From positions 3,596,001 to 3,660,000 of the forward strand of contig NZ_JAAGOW010000001.1 of NCBI RefSeq assembly GCF_010499245.1: a stretch of 64,000 bases of DNA. The letters are read 5' to 3'. The notes below the pieces were generated by a model, which was given only the letters and a program-made list of their open reading frames with translations, was not told the origin of the DNA and did not search any database. This document shows, in pieces, positions 39,872 through 48,729 of the stretch (its first letter is position 1; each line of letters begins with the position of its first letter). This stretch comes from Variovorax sp. WS11 (GTDB lineage: Bacteria > Pseudomonadota > Gammaproteobacteria > Burkholderiales > Burkholderiaceae_C). The position numbers and the translations under genes are program-made.

Positions 39872-40048
39872 ATGCTGCTGTTCCGCTGGGCCATCCTGCT
39901 GCTCCTGCTGGTGGCCGGCGTTTCCTTCGCCTTCTATGCCGGGACCGGGCAGGCCAAGTACAAGCGCTTCGGCTGGATCGTGCTCAAGTGGACGCTGCTG
40001 GCGGCCTTTGGGTTCTTTGCGGTGCTGATCGCCGAGCGGGCGCTCTGA
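39872..40048 (+). CDS. small two-helix membrane protein
   Basis: 58 residues beginning MLLFRWAILLLLLVAGVSFA, then a polar turn (GTGQAKYKRFGW) and a second hydrophobic helix (LKWTLLAAFGFFAVLIAERA). The start is 14 nt after the lpxC stop with no overlap. I do not recognise a named family. Topology and position suggest a small inner-membrane protein co-transcribed with lpxC. Confidence 0.6.
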   Translation: MLLFRWAILLLLLVAGVSFAFYAGTGQAKYKRFGWIVLKWTLLAAFGFFAVLIAERAL

Positions 40049-40081
40049 ATCGAAGTCCTCTACCTTTTTGTAAGAAGCACC

Positions 40082-40342
40082 GTGCAGACCACGCTCGGCT
40101 CGAAGGGCCTGATGACGCTGCCGAGCGCTGCGAGAGCGCGGCTGGGCCTGAAAGCAGGCGACCGGCTTCTGGTGACGGTGGTGGATGACAACACCATCGT
40201 TCTGAAGCGACAGCCCTCGACCTCCATCAAGGATTTGCGTGGCCTTCTCGCCCGTCCCAAGCGGGCGCTCTCTGTGGAAGACATGGACACCAGCATCGCC
40301 GAGCACATGCGCGAGAAGCACCGCTCCGGCACCAGGAAGTGA
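40082..40342 (+). CDS. AbrB/MazE/SpoVT-type antitoxin
   Basis: 86 residues from GTG 40082. The N-terminal half is a swapped-hairpin AbrB fold (GSKGLMTLPSAARARLGLKA, then GDRLLVTVVDDNTIVLKR). The C-terminal half (RGLLARPKRALSVEDMD) is the usual toxin-binding tail of VapB-type antitoxins. The next gene should be a PIN-domain toxin, but only a fragment remains. It marks the left edge of the accessory stretch. Confidence 0.8.
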   Translation: MQTTLGSKGLMTLPSAARARLGLKAGDRLLVTVVDDNTIVLKRQPSTSIKDLRGLLARPKRALSVEDMDTSIAEHMREKHRSGTRK

Positions 40343-40404
40343 CCGCGCTCGATACCAACCTGCTGGTCATACGGGTTCGCGAGCTCGCGTCGCCCTTGGC
40401 ATAG
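40339..40404 (+). pseudogene. vapC-like PIN toxin, truncated remnant
   Basis: GTG 40339 overlaps the antitoxin stop. The first residues, TALDTNLLVI, match the start of PIN toxins, with the first catalytic Asp. After about 12 residues the match ends, and a stop follows at 40402-40404. The remaining ~110 residues of a normal VapC are not found downstream, so the toxin gene was cut by a deletion or rearrangement. Confidence 0.7.
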
Positions 40405-40468
40405 ACCTCGTCGATGGAGGCGATGTCCATTCCGGTCGGAAACACGTTTCACGGGGCGCAGCGAGCTA

Positions 40469-40771
40469 TCAGGCTGCCCCGGATTGCCTCTCCACCTCAT
40501 GTCGTATTCCATCCTTGTTGATTCGACAGCACCATTTCGCCGCGACGGCCCAGCTTGCACTGCTTACATTTCGCTCCACTGCTCCGTCAGCAATCAAATT
40601 GTTGGGTTTGCCGTCTGCATCGGAGTCGGCCTCGTAGACATGCACCTGCAATCCCTCACGAAGCAATATTGTTTCGCCGGCGGAGTTCGTTCGTATATCC
40701 GTCTTCGATAGCAGTACCAGATCAGGTGCCAGCATTTCGTTGAAGTCCACAGAGATGCGAGCTTGTTCCAC
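40469..40771 (-). CDS. putative immunity protein next to toxin C-terminal domain
   Basis: 100 residues from GTG 40771, with AAAGGAG 7 nt upstream. Acidic N-terminal half (DFNEMLAPDLVLLSKTD) and a C-terminal AAKWCCRINKDGIRH motif that I recall from short proteins beside polymorphic toxins. It begins 12 nt after the toxin fragment on the same strand, the usual toxin-immunity order. Intact start and ribosome site suggest it may still be made. Function is inferred from context. Confidence 0.5.
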   Translation of the reverse strand: MEQARISVDFNEMLAPDLVLLSKTDIRTNSAGETILLREGLQVHVYEADSDADGKPNNLIADGAVERNVSSASWAVAAKWCCRINKDGIRHEVERQSGAA

Positions 40772-40783
40772 TTCTTGCTCCTT

Positions 40784-41362
40784 TCACCTGCGCATGTTGG
40801 GTGGCACAGGGTTAGATATCGTCGGCGTGAAGAGCCGCTCAAGTTGCGCGGGGGTTAACCCGTCGACCGTCGCGTGGTTAGGATTGCCCGGCCTGCCATC
40901 CAGCGTCAAACGACCACCCGATGCCCGAATCTCGCCAGCGGTCGTCACGCCTACCTGATTGTGTTTGAACGCCCCCGTGAGTTCATCGACTGTCGCTCCC
41001 GGTTTGCATTGCGTAGATACCCCGTTCAAGGTTCCATCGGCCGATCTGCCAACCCCGGAGCCATTGCTAAAGTTCTCGGCCCGGCAAGCGCCCCCTCGAC
41101 ATACGAGCGCCGAGTCGGGCTGGCAAGCGGAACTACCGCCTGCACGCCCAGGCGACAACGAAGCGCCCGCCCTCGCACCACCACCTTCCCATGCCACCCC
41201 CACCTCCACCGCCGCCCATGCCGCCGGTTCAGCCCGAAGCCCCACCTCTGTAGGCACTCCAACGGCGACAAGTGCTTGTCGGCTGATGCCGGGGGATTTT
41301 TTGGATGCGGCATCGCAGTTGGCGAACTTGACAACCGATGGTGCAATGGCGATTGCGCCCAT
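40784..41362 (-). pseudogene. Rhs/polymorphic-toxin C-terminal domain, N-terminus lost
   Basis: The last ~95 residues look like a compact toxin domain (GVGRSADGTLNG, ELTGAFKHNQVGVTTAGEI, NPNHATVDGLTPAQLERLF), preceded by Gly/Ala-rich linker. The open frame has an internal ATG at 41362 but no ribosome site, and the gene's normal 5' part is missing. An Rhs-core start on the same strand lies 1.7 kb away across a dead transposase gene, so this is probably the tail of one interrupted gene. Catalytic activity of the domain is unknown. Confidence 0.5.
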
Positions 41363-41412
41363 GGCAGCCCGTTCACGCGCTGCGTCAACTCGTCACTACG
41401 ACGCGCACCTCC

Positions 41413-43076
41413 ATGGACCAGGTCTATCGGACCCATCTGCTGCGGCGCAGCTACCGCGAGGACGGCAAAGTCAAGAACGAGGGCGTGGGCAACCTGTCGC
41501 ACCTGCCCGATGAACTCATCGAGATCATCCGGCGTTCGCGCAGGGCGAGTCCTTGTGCCCGTGGCCACGGCGTTCCAGATCACGCGTGCGCCCCCACGGC
41601 CGTGTGCAGGCGGCAAGCGCCTGCGATGGCCAGCCTGGAGATGGCCGCGCTGCTGGCCTCCGCGTCGCTGCCGCGAACGCGACCTGGTGCTGGCGATGGT
41701 GGTCGCGGCGCACGTCGCCCCGCACACGAAGCTCGCCACCACCCGCTGGTGGCACACCACGACACTGGCCGAGGGCTTGAGCATCGCACAGGCCGACGAG
41801 GACGACCTGTATGCGGGCGATGGACGGCTGCTCGAGCGCCAGGATCGCATCCAGAAGCGTTCTTGGGGTCCGCGCCATCTGAGCGCTGGCGCCCTGGTGC
41901 CCGCCGACCTGTCCTCCGCTACGCGAGGGCAGCTGCCGCCCGCTGGGGTAGTCGGCTACAGCCGCGACGGTGAGAAGGGCATGCTGCAGGTCAACTACGG
42001 CCTGCTCACCGGGGCCGCGGCCCCCGGCAGCCGAATCGGTGCACGAGGCCAATGTCGCCGACAGCCGACTTTGCCGCAGGCGGTCCAGCGGCAGCGTCGC
42101 GATCGGCGTCGAGCAACTGGTGATGGTGGGCGACCGCGGCGCGCCTCCTGGGCGATCCAGGAGCTGCGCGAGACCGAAGGCTGGATGGATCAGTGCATTG
42201 AAGAGCGTCCGATTCGCGCGCTGGTCGAGCAGGGCCACCCGCAGTTGGGCTTGTTCGACGAGCGCAACCCACTTCTGCTCAGCTCGCCGGACTATCCCGG
42301 CGAGCGCCTGGTGGCGTGCTGGTGAAACCCAGAGCTGGTCGCTGCGCACGTACAAGCGTGAGGAACTTTTCGTGGCCACCGAGGCGCAACCTCCAGAAGC
42401 AGGCTCGGGGATGGCGGCTTCACGCCGGCCGGGCGGCGTCTGCGCGGGGGCGTAGGTGGTCAACCAGTACAAGATGGCCAAGCCCTTCACGCTGGCCATC
42501 GGCGAGAACGCACTTCACCTTCGCGCGGCAAGACAGACGCCATTGACGCCGAGGCGGCGCTGGATGGCACCTGCATCATCCGGTCGCGGTGAGCGCGGCG
42601 CAGATGGACTGGCCGACTGCAGGTGCGTCACGGCCAAGTCGTTGGCTAACGTCGACGGCGCGTTCCGCTGCTTGACCATCGACCTGAAGGTGCGTCCGAT
42701 CCACCATCGCACCGCCGATCGGGTGCGCGCGCACATCTTCCTGTGCATGCTGGCCTACTACGTCGAGTGGCACATGCGCGAGGCTTGGGCGCCGCTGATG
42801 TTCGCCGACACCGAGCAGCTCGCCAAGGCCACGCGTGACCCCGTGGCACCGGCTACGCGCTCCAAGGCGGCGCTGGCCAAGGCAGCGCGCCACACCCTGG
42901 ACGACGGCACGCCCGTGCACAGCTTCTCTACCCTGATGGCCGAGCTCGCCACCATCGTGCGCAATACCTGCCGAACCCCACAGGCTGGCCCCGAGGCGCC
43001 CACCTTCGAGCTCCTCACCAACGCGCAGCCGCTGCACCTGCGCGCGCTCGCGCTCGTGCAAAACATCAAACCGTAG
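41413..43076 (+). pseudogene. IS1634-family (IS4-like) transposase, multiply frameshifted
   Basis: Pieces of one transposase occur in order but in different frames: MDQVYRTHLLRRSYREDGKV (41413 on), ERDLVLAMVV and ADEDDLYAGDGRLLERQ, GYSRDGEKGMLQVNYGLLTG, then VHEANVADSRL, RALVEQGHPQLGLFDERNP with SPDYPGERLV, LRTYKREELFVATEAQ, and finally the intact C-terminus FRCLTIDLKVRPIHHRTADR onward to the stop at 43076. At least four frameshifts are needed. I could not define terminal inverted repeats or a target duplication. Confidence 0.85.
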
Positions 43077-43314
43077 ACAGAAAACTTCCTCGCCAACTCA
43101 AGCAAGTGCTTGAGTCACAAGGGAATCTCGTCCGCCGCTTCGGGGAACTTCGGTCTAGCGTGACGAGGTCTCTCGGATTCCGGATCTCTTTGACCAAACC
43201 TTCCGGGTCCGTGTAGCTCAATGGATTGCCGTCCACGTAGACGGCATGGGCGACATTCATCAGTCCGATCAACAGCGCTGCCGCGGCGCCGAGCCTTCTC
43301 ACCTAGTTGCTCAT
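43066..43314 (-). pseudogene. Rhs-core-like secreted protein start with nonsense codon
   Basis: AAGGAGG (43321-43327 on the minus strand) precedes ATG 43314, but the fourth codon is TAG (43303-43305). The same frame continues from GTG 43302 with a signal-peptide-like stretch (RRLGAAAALLIGLMNVAHA) and the Rhs core ending YVDGNPLSYTDPEGL, then diverges. Either the gene died by nonsense mutation or it restarts at the GTG. It points towards the toxin fragment at 41.3 kb. Confidence 0.65.
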
Positions 43315-43357
43315 TGCGTTCCTCCTTGGTTGAAATTCGTTCTACGAGTTCAATGCA

Positions 43358-44371
43358 TCAACGGTCCATGCCAGCCTTGGCCCGTTTGATCCGCTCGCGG
43401 TACGCGGCTTGCTCTTCGGCGGTCGGCGCCTTGAAGCCAAGCGCCTTGGCCTTGTGGCCCCAGTACTGCCAGCCATCACTCAACTGTTCGAACCGGGGCC
43501 GCAGGCTCACCGGGATATCGAATGGCCGGGGGTACTTGTCGATGAACTGCCGCTGCCGCAGGCCCCTGTAGCCCAGGTAGGCATTGACGATGGCCCCCAT
43601 GTCCTTGGGATAGTGCTCGACCAGCAGCATGGCCAACTTGATGCGCGCCTCGTCGGCTTCATCGGTGTTCTGGGCTTGGTAGTGCTCCAGCACCGAACCG
43701 ATGGTGGCGACGGCCGCTTCCTTTCGGGTCAGGGGCTGCAGGTAGACGCCGTTCGCAATGGACTCGGGCGTGATCGAGGGGAAGGTCTTGCGCTGCCACT
43801 CGTCATCGGCCCAGCCACCGCCATTGGTCGCTTCGACGCCGTACCACTGGCCGTTGTCGCCTCGGAACTTCAGGTAGAGGTGCTCGGGTGCCGAGGCCAG
43901 GGCCACGGGAATCCCAAGCTTCTGGCCCAGGATCACGAACAGCGTGGGCATGGAAATGCAGTTGCCGCGGCGCGTGTTCAGGTACACCGGCAGCAGCTTG
44001 GCCCGGGGGCTGCGGTCGTCTTCAAGGTTGTAGAGAAACGGTTGGCGCCCGCTGAGCAGGGGCGGCCGGTACAGGTAGTCGCGCAGCGCCTTGAACTTCA
44101 CCAGGTTCGAGGCGCCAAGTGGAAAGGTGGCCCGGATCTCTTCGGCCAGTTGATCGATCTGCTTCGTGGTGGCCGCCACGTCGACGGATGGATCGATCAT
44201 CCGATCGACCGTCAGCTTGATGACACCAAGGTCCATCCGCGACTCGGGCTGCTGAAGCAGTGCCCGAACCGTCTTGAGGTCGGAGTCGTAGGACGCGGGA
44301 GCAAGGCGCTGCGCGTGGGCGTGCGATGCCATGAGCAGCATCAGCAATACCCATGGCAGTGCCGCCCGCAT
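43358..44371 (-). CDS. exported transglutaminase-like (SirB1-type) protein
   Basis: About 337 residues from ATG 44371, giving a clean signal peptide [23 protein letters not shown] 44395 would add eight residues. The core [20 protein letters not shown] followed by [10 protein letters not shown] resembles the Cys-His core of SirB1/transglutaminase-like proteins, with Cys in GNC and His in PEH. A conserved C-terminal helical part follows. Periplasmic; function unknown. It is the first intact gene right of the accessory stretch. Confidence 0.7.
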   Translation of the reverse strand: MRAALPWVLLMLLMASHAHAQRLAPASYDSDLKTVRALLQQPESRMDLGVIKLTVDRMIDPSVDVAATTKQIDQLAEEIRATFPLGASNLVKFKALRDYLYRPPLLSGRQPFLYNLEDDRSPRAKLLPVYLNTRRGNCISMPTLFVILGQKLGIPVALASAPEHLYLKFRGDNGQWYGVEATNGGGWADDEWQRKTFPSITPESIANGVYLQPLTRKEAAVATIGSVLEHYQAQNTDEADEARIKLAMLLVEHYPKDMGAIVNAYLGYRGLRQRQFIDKYPRPFDIPVSLRPRFEQLSDGWQYWGHKAKALGFKAPTAEEQAAYRERIKRAKAGMDR

Positions 44372-44507
44372 GGCGGTACTGACGAAGGTTTTCACCGTTC
44401 TTGTTCTGTGTAAGCGTGTGTGACGGCGCGGAGGATATATCGCCGTGCGAGCCGTCACCTGAGGGTCAATCCCTATGCGAACGCGGCGGTCCGCTTCAGC
44501 AGCCGCT

Positions 44508-45056
44508 CTAGCGCGTCCGCCCCTTCCGATACATCCCGCTGGTGCTGCGCGTCAGCACCGCCGCCTGCCCGATCCGCGCCATCGAGCTGCCCACATGCGC
44601 ATGGGTGATCGCGATGCCCAGCGCGTCGGCCGCATCGCTGCCCGGCACGCCGGGCAACTGCAGCAGGCGCCGCACCATCTCCTGCACCTGCGCCTTGGCG
44701 GCGCGGCCGTGGCCGGCGACGGCCTGCTTCATCTGCAGGGCGGTGTACTCGGCCACGGGCAGGGCGTTCGTCACCAGCGCCGTGAGGCAGGCGCCGCGCG
44801 CCTGCCCGAGCAGCAGGGTGGATTGCGGATTGACGTTGACGAACACGATCTCCACCGCCGCTGCGTCGGGCTTGTAGCGGGCCACGATCTCGCCGATGCC
44901 GTCGAAAAGCACCTTGAGCCGCGCCGGCAGCTCGCCTTGCGACACGCTGCGGGTGCTGATGGTGCCACTGGCGACGTAGCGCAGCGCATGGCCGTCCATG
45001 TCCACCAAGCCGAAGCCGGTGGTCTGCAGGCCGGGGTCGATGCCGAGGATGCGCAT
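44508..45056 (-). CDS. ruvC: Holliday junction resolvase RuvC
   Basis: Endonuclease that cuts Holliday junctions with RuvAB. 182 residues from ATG 45056. RNase H-fold acidic residues: Asp in [10 protein letters not shown], Glu in [12 protein letters not shown], and the Asp pair in [13 protein letters not shown]. The short upstream extension to 45077 is not needed. ruvAB are not in the window. Follows the CdsA-like gene after 13 nt. Confidence 0.96.
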   Translation of the reverse strand: MRILGIDPGLQTTGFGLVDMDGHALRYVASGTISTRSVSQGELPARLKVLFDGIGEIVARYKPDAAAVEIVFVNVNPQSTLLLGQARGACLTALVTNALPVAEYTALQMKQAVAGHGRAAKAQVQEMVRRLLQLPGVPGSDAADALGIAITHAHVGSSMARIGQAAVLTRSTSGMYRKGRTR

Positions 45057-45069
45057 GCCAGGCCGCGCC

Positions 45070-46140
45070 TCAGGCACCGAAGTACCAGCGTACCGAATGG
45101 AAGAACACCGGGGCCGCGAAGCACAGTGCGTCGACGCGGTCCAGCAAGCCGTTGGCCCCGGTCACGCCCACGCCGCGCCGGCCCCAGTTGGGAATGCCGC
45201 GGTCGCGCTTGAGCGCTTTCATCACCAGGTGGCCCATCGAGCCGGCCACGCAGGCGAGCAGGGAGACGGCCAGCGCCTGGCCGAAGCGGAAGGGCGTGAT
45301 AAAGGAGAACAGCGCGCCCACCACGCTCGCGATCGCCATGCCGATGGCCCAGCTGCGCCAGTTGAAGCTGCGGCTCACATGCGGCGCGGCAGGCGCGTCC
45401 CTGAAGAGCCAGTCGCCGACGCGCTGCAGGCGCCCGCCGGATGCTTCGGCGTCTTCCGCGGCCGCTTCTTCGCCGGGCAGGCTGCCGCGCCGCGCAATCA
45501 GGTGCTGCACCAGCACGCAGGTCTGCACGACGAAGACCAGGAAGAACACGAGAAAGGCGCTCTTGCCCTCGTAGCCGGGGAAGGTGAGCAGCAGCAGCGC
45601 CGGCACATGGCTCATGCCGTAGACGCAGACCATGATGCCCCACTGCAGCTTGGCGTTGCGTTCGAGGAAGTGGTTGGGGTCGTCGGCCAGCGCGCTCACC
45701 ACCGGGATGGCGAGGAAGACGTAGACCGGGATGAACACGGTGAAGAGGTCGAAGCGGGCCGTCGCCACCAGCCAGAACTGGATCGGCAGCACCACGAAGA
45801 AGGCCAGGATCAGGCTGCGATGGTCGCCGCGCCGCGTCGGCGACAGCGTGATGAACTCGCGCAACGCGAAGAAGGAGATCAGCGCGAACAGCACGGTGGC
45901 CACCGTCTCGCCCAGGGCCCAGCCGATCCAGAAGATCACCGCCATGAACCAGGTGGTGCCCAGCAGCCGGCGGAAATGCGCCAGCTCGCGCTGCCAGCGC
46001 TCGTCGTGCCGCGGGTTGCGGCGCTCGCGGAAGCTCAGCAGGAAGGCCACGATGCTCACCATCACGAGCAGACCGAAGACGATGAAGAACAGGGCCGCGA
46101 CCTGGTGGGTGGGCGAGAGCTGGCGGAGGTATTCGTTCAT
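45070..46140 (-). CDS. CdsA-like phosphatidate cytidylyltransferase (YnbB type)
   Basis: 356-residue polytopic membrane protein. The C-terminal CDP-diglyceride synthetase signature is present: [16 protein letters not shown], then [20 protein letters not shown] with the DRVD acidic pair. The usual KD is replaced here by PN in the GIPNW segment. A cytoplasmic Glu/Ala-rich loop sits near 230-250. Paired with the acyltransferase directly upstream, as in ynb-type gene pairs. Likely makes CDP-diacylglycerol, but may be a second, specialised enzyme. Confidence 0.82.
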   Translation of the reverse strand: MNEYLRQLSPTHQVAALFFIVFGLLVMVSIVAFLLSFRERRNPRHDERWQRELAHFRRLLGTTWFMAVIFWIGWALGETVATVLFALISFFALREFITLSPTRRGDHRSLILAFFVVLPIQFWLVATARFDLFTVFIPVYVFLAIPVVSALADDPNHFLERNAKLQWGIMVCVYGMSHVPALLLLTFPGYEGKSAFLVFFLVFVVQTCVLVQHLIARRGSLPGEEAAAEDAEASGGRLQRVGDWLFRDAPAAPHVSRSFNWRSWAIGMAIASVVGALFSFITPFRFGQALAVSLLACVAGSMGHLVMKALKRDRGIPNWGRRGVGVTGANGLLDRVDALCFAAPVFFHSVRWYFGA

Positions 46141-46926
46141 CTACACATACCGCAATGCGATCACCGCTTCGCGCGCGCGGTCGAGGAAAGGGCGGCGCTC
46201 TTCGCTCTCCTCGAGGCGCACCGGCTCACCGAAGGTGACCGAGCAGAGGATCGGCACCGGCACCACCTCGCCCTTGGGCATCACGCGCTGCACGTTGTCG
46301 ATCCAGGCCGGCACCAGTACGGCCTCGGGGAACATCTGCGCCAGCGTGTAAAGGCCCGACTTGAATTTCTGCGGCTCGCCGGTGTTGCCGCGCGTGCCCT
46401 CGGGAAAGATGATGATCGAGTCGCCGCTCTGCAGCGCCTCGATCAGCGGCTGCAGCGGCAGCAGCGCTTCGGCGCTGCCCGGCTCTGGCGCGGGTGGCGC
46501 ATCGGCCGGTGGCGATGCCAGTAGCAGCTCGCCCTGCATGGCGTCGACCGGTTCAGGCGCGACGACCGGCATCGCTTCTTCGAACACGGGCTCGATGCGC
46601 TCGCGGGGCGCGGCCGGCGCAGGTGCGGGTGCCGGCACGGGCGCGCTGCCGCTGCGCTCCACGTAGATCGCATTGAACACCTCGGTGGTGATCCAGCGCT
46701 TGAAGGGCGTCGTGGCCCAGTAGTCGCGCGCCGCGATCGGCCGCGTGATGCTGCGCAGCTCCTCGGGCAGCGCGGCCCAGATCATCACCAGATCAAGATG
46801 GCTCTGGTGATTGGCGAAGTAGATGCGCTGCTCGGCCTTGGGCGGGCAGCCCCACCAGCGCGCCTGGGCACCGGTGAGGAGCCGGATCAGGCCCAGCAGC
46901 ACCCACCCCGTGAACTTTGCAAGCAT
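46141..46926 (-). CDS. 1-acyl-glycerol-3-phosphate acyltransferase, PlsC-like
   Basis: 261 residues. Catalytic HX4D in NHQSHLDLV (about 39-47) and substrate motif FPEGTRG. Between them is a ~70-residue Ala/Pro/Glu-rich insert ([15 protein letters not shown] and following) not needed for the fold. One N-terminal hydrophobic helix anchors it. Its TAG is immediately followed by the ATG of the CdsA-like gene (TAGATG), so the two are co-translated: product of one is substrate of the other. Confidence 0.85.
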   Translation of the reverse strand: MLAKFTGWVLLGLIRLLTGAQARWWGCPPKAEQRIYFANHQSHLDLVMIWAALPEELRSITRPIAARDYWATTPFKRWITTEVFNAIYVERSGSAPVPAPAPAPAAPRERIEPVFEEAMPVVAPEPVDAMQGELLLASPPADAPPAPEPGSAEALLPLQPLIEALQSGDSIIIFPEGTRGNTGEPQKFKSGLYTLAQMFPEAVLVPAWIDNVQRVMPKGEVVPVPILCSVTFGEPVRLEESEERRPFLDRAREAVIALRYV

Positions 46927-47017
46927 GGCGGCGATGATACGGGCCGCGCATGCAGGTTTTTCTCCTGCCGCGGCCGAAGAGGTCTCGCGAATCCGTTATG
47001 ATTCGGACCCTTCAAAC

Positions 47018-47093
47018 GCGGGAATAGCTCAGTTGGTAGAGCGCAACCTTGCCAAGGTTGAGGTCGAGAGTTCGAGACTCTTTTCCCGCTCCA
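47018..47093 (+). tRNA. tRNA-Gly (GCC)
   Basis: 76-nt cloverleaf with CCA encoded. Acceptor GCGGGAA/TTCCCGC, D-loop AGCTCAGTTGGTAGAGC, anticodon stem CAACC/GGTTG with anticodon GCC at 47051-47053, T-loop GTTCGAGAC, discriminator T. A TATGAT at 46997-47002 is placed correctly for a -10. Single tRNA between the divergent plsC and mtgA units. Confidence 0.97.
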
Positions 47094-47130
47094 GATCCCC
47101 CCACTTCGATGCGCGCGCTGCCCCTGCAGA

Positions 47131-47880
47131 TCAGGGCAGCTCGGCCGATGGCATGCGCGCCACGATCGTGGCCGTGCGGCCCGCGAGGTAGGCCGATCCG
47201 GACCGCCGCTCGAAGAACTTCGGGCTCGGCAGCATCACCGCCAGTTTCGCCGCCTCATGCGCGCCGAGCCGGGAGGCCGGCTTCTTGAAGTAGTGCTGCG
47301 CGGCCGCCTCTGCGCCGAAGATGCCCTCACCCCACTCCACGCTGTTGAGGTAGATCTCGAGGATGCGCTGCTTGTCCAGCAGCAGCTCCAGCGCGACCGA
47401 AAGCAGCAGCTCCTGGCCTTTGCGCAGCAGCGTGCGCTCGCCCGACAGCAGCAGGTTCTTCGCCAGCTGCTGCGTGATGGTCGAGCCGCCGCGCAGCTGC
47501 ACCGGCCGCGGCTCCTTGCCGCGTGCGCGCATCTGCGCCGCACGCCGGGCAGCGATCTGCTCGGCCCTCGCATTGCGTTGGCGCGCGCGCTCGACGGCCT
47601 CCCATTCGACGCCGTTGTGATAGATGAATTCGCCGTCCTCGCTGGCGATCACCGCGCGCTTCAGGCTGTCGGCGATCTGCGAGTAGGGCACCCACTCTTG
47701 TTTCCAGCCACGCTCGCCGTTGCTGCGCCCCTCGGTCGCGAGCTGCCAGGCTTCGGAACGCTGGAAGGCGGTGGACTGCGGATCGATCACCGCCATCGCG
47801 GCGATGCGGCCGATGAAGAAGACTTCGAGCGCCACTGCCGCGAACAGCAGGCACAGCACCCAGCGCAGGATGGCCTTCAC
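47131..47880 (-). CDS. mtgA: monofunctional peptidoglycan transglycosylase
   Basis: GT51 enzyme that polymerises lipid II glycan strands. 249 residues from GTG 47880, which overlaps the aroE stop. One N-terminal membrane helix (LRWVLCLLFAAVALEVFF). Catalytic Glu in VIASEDGEFIYHNG, RGGSTITQQLAKNL, and LEIYLNSVEWGEGIFG with the second conserved Glu. No transpeptidase domain. Confidence 0.93.
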   Translation of the reverse strand: MKAILRWVLCLLFAAVALEVFFIGRIAAMAVIDPQSTAFQRSEAWQLATEGRSNGERGWKQEWVPYSQIADSLKRAVIASEDGEFIYHNGVEWEAVERARQRNARAEQIAARRAAQMRARGKEPRPVQLRGGSTITQQLAKNLLLSGERTLLRKGQELLLSVALELLLDKQRILEIYLNSVEWGEGIFGAEAAAQHYFKKPASRLGAHEAAKLAVMLPSPKFFERRSGSAYLAGRTATIVARMPSAELP

Positions 47881-48719
47881 TTGCCGTCGACAACCGCGCG
47901 CAGCTCGGCCAGCACCTGCCCTGAAGGCGGCCGCACGCCGCGCCAGAGCGCGAAGGATTCGGCCGCCTGTTCGACCAGCATGCCCAGCCCGTCGCGCGGC
48001 ACGGCGCCGTGTTCGCGGGCCCAGTCCATGAAGCCCGCGGCGGCCGGCCCGTACATCATGTCGACGGCCAGCGCGCCGCGCTTGAGCACGCGGGCCGACA
48101 CCGGCACCTCGCCGCCGGCGAGGCTGGAGGCGGTGCCGTTCACCACCACATCGAACTCGCCGGACACCGACTGCAGTTCGTGCGCCTCCAGCGCAATGCC
48201 ATGCTGCAGCGCCAGCGCTGCATGGCGTCGCACGAGGTCGATGGCCTTGGCCAGCGTGCGGTTGGCCACCACCACGCGGCGCGGGCCGGCTTCCAGCAGC
48301 GGGCCCAGCACGCCGGCCGCGGCGCCGCCGGCGCCCAGCAAGAGCAGCTCGCTGCCGGCCAGCGGCACCCCGGCGTGCTGCGTGATGTCGGCGACGAGGC
48401 CGGCGCCGTCGGTGTTGTCGCCGTGGATGCCGTCCTCGTCGAAGCGCAGCGTGTTGACCGCGCGCGCCAGCATGGCCCGTGGGCTCAGGTGCTGCGCTAG
48501 CGCCGCGGCCTCGAACTTGAAGGGCACGGTGACGTTGCAGCCGCGCGCCGTGCCGCTGGTCTCGGCGCGAAAGGCGGCCACCGCGGCCTCGAAGCCGTCC
48601 AGCGGCACCAGGCGGCGGCTGTAGTCCAGCACCTGGCCGGTGAGCTCGCCGAAGCGCGCATGAATCCAGGGCGAGCGGCTGTGCTCGACCGGGTTGCCCA
48701 TCACGCAATAGAGGTCCAT
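47877..48719 (-). CDS. aroE: shikimate dehydrogenase
   Basis: NADPH-dependent reduction of 3-dehydroshikimate. 280 residues. N-terminal VMGNPVEHSRSPWIH binds shikimate, NVTVPFK holds the catalytic Lys, DNTDGAGL the Asp; LLLGAGGAAAGVL is the Rossmann loop followed by VVANRT, which favours NADPH. It lies 7 kb from the DAHP synthase of the same pathway but on the other strand. Confidence 0.95.
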   Translation of the reverse strand: MDLYCVMGNPVEHSRSPWIHARFGELTGQVLDYSRRLVPLDGFEAAVAAFRAETSGTARGCNVTVPFKFEAAALAQHLSPRAMLARAVNTLRFDEDGIHGDNTDGAGLVADITQHAGVPLAGSELLLLGAGGAAAGVLGPLLEAGPRRVVVANRTLAKAIDLVRRHAALALQHGIALEAHELQSVSGEFDVVVNGTASSLAGGEVPVSARVLKRGALAVDMMYGPAAAGFMDWAREHGAVPRDGLGMLVEQAAESFALWRGVRPPSGQVLAELRAVVDGK

Positions 48720-48729
48720 GGCGTCCGGC

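Noticed and set aside
40874..42325. 483-codon plus-strand frame as a new gene in the accessory stretch
   Set aside because: Its second half is a piece of the frameshifted transposase, its first half is antisense to the toxin fragment.
42316..42546. Short ORFs between transposase fragments as separate genes
   Set aside because: They are out-of-frame pieces of the decayed transposase; protein similarity continues in other frames.
41340..43340. IS terminal inverted repeats and target duplication
   Set aside because: I compared both flanks of the transposase remnant and found no convincing matching ends, so none is annotated.
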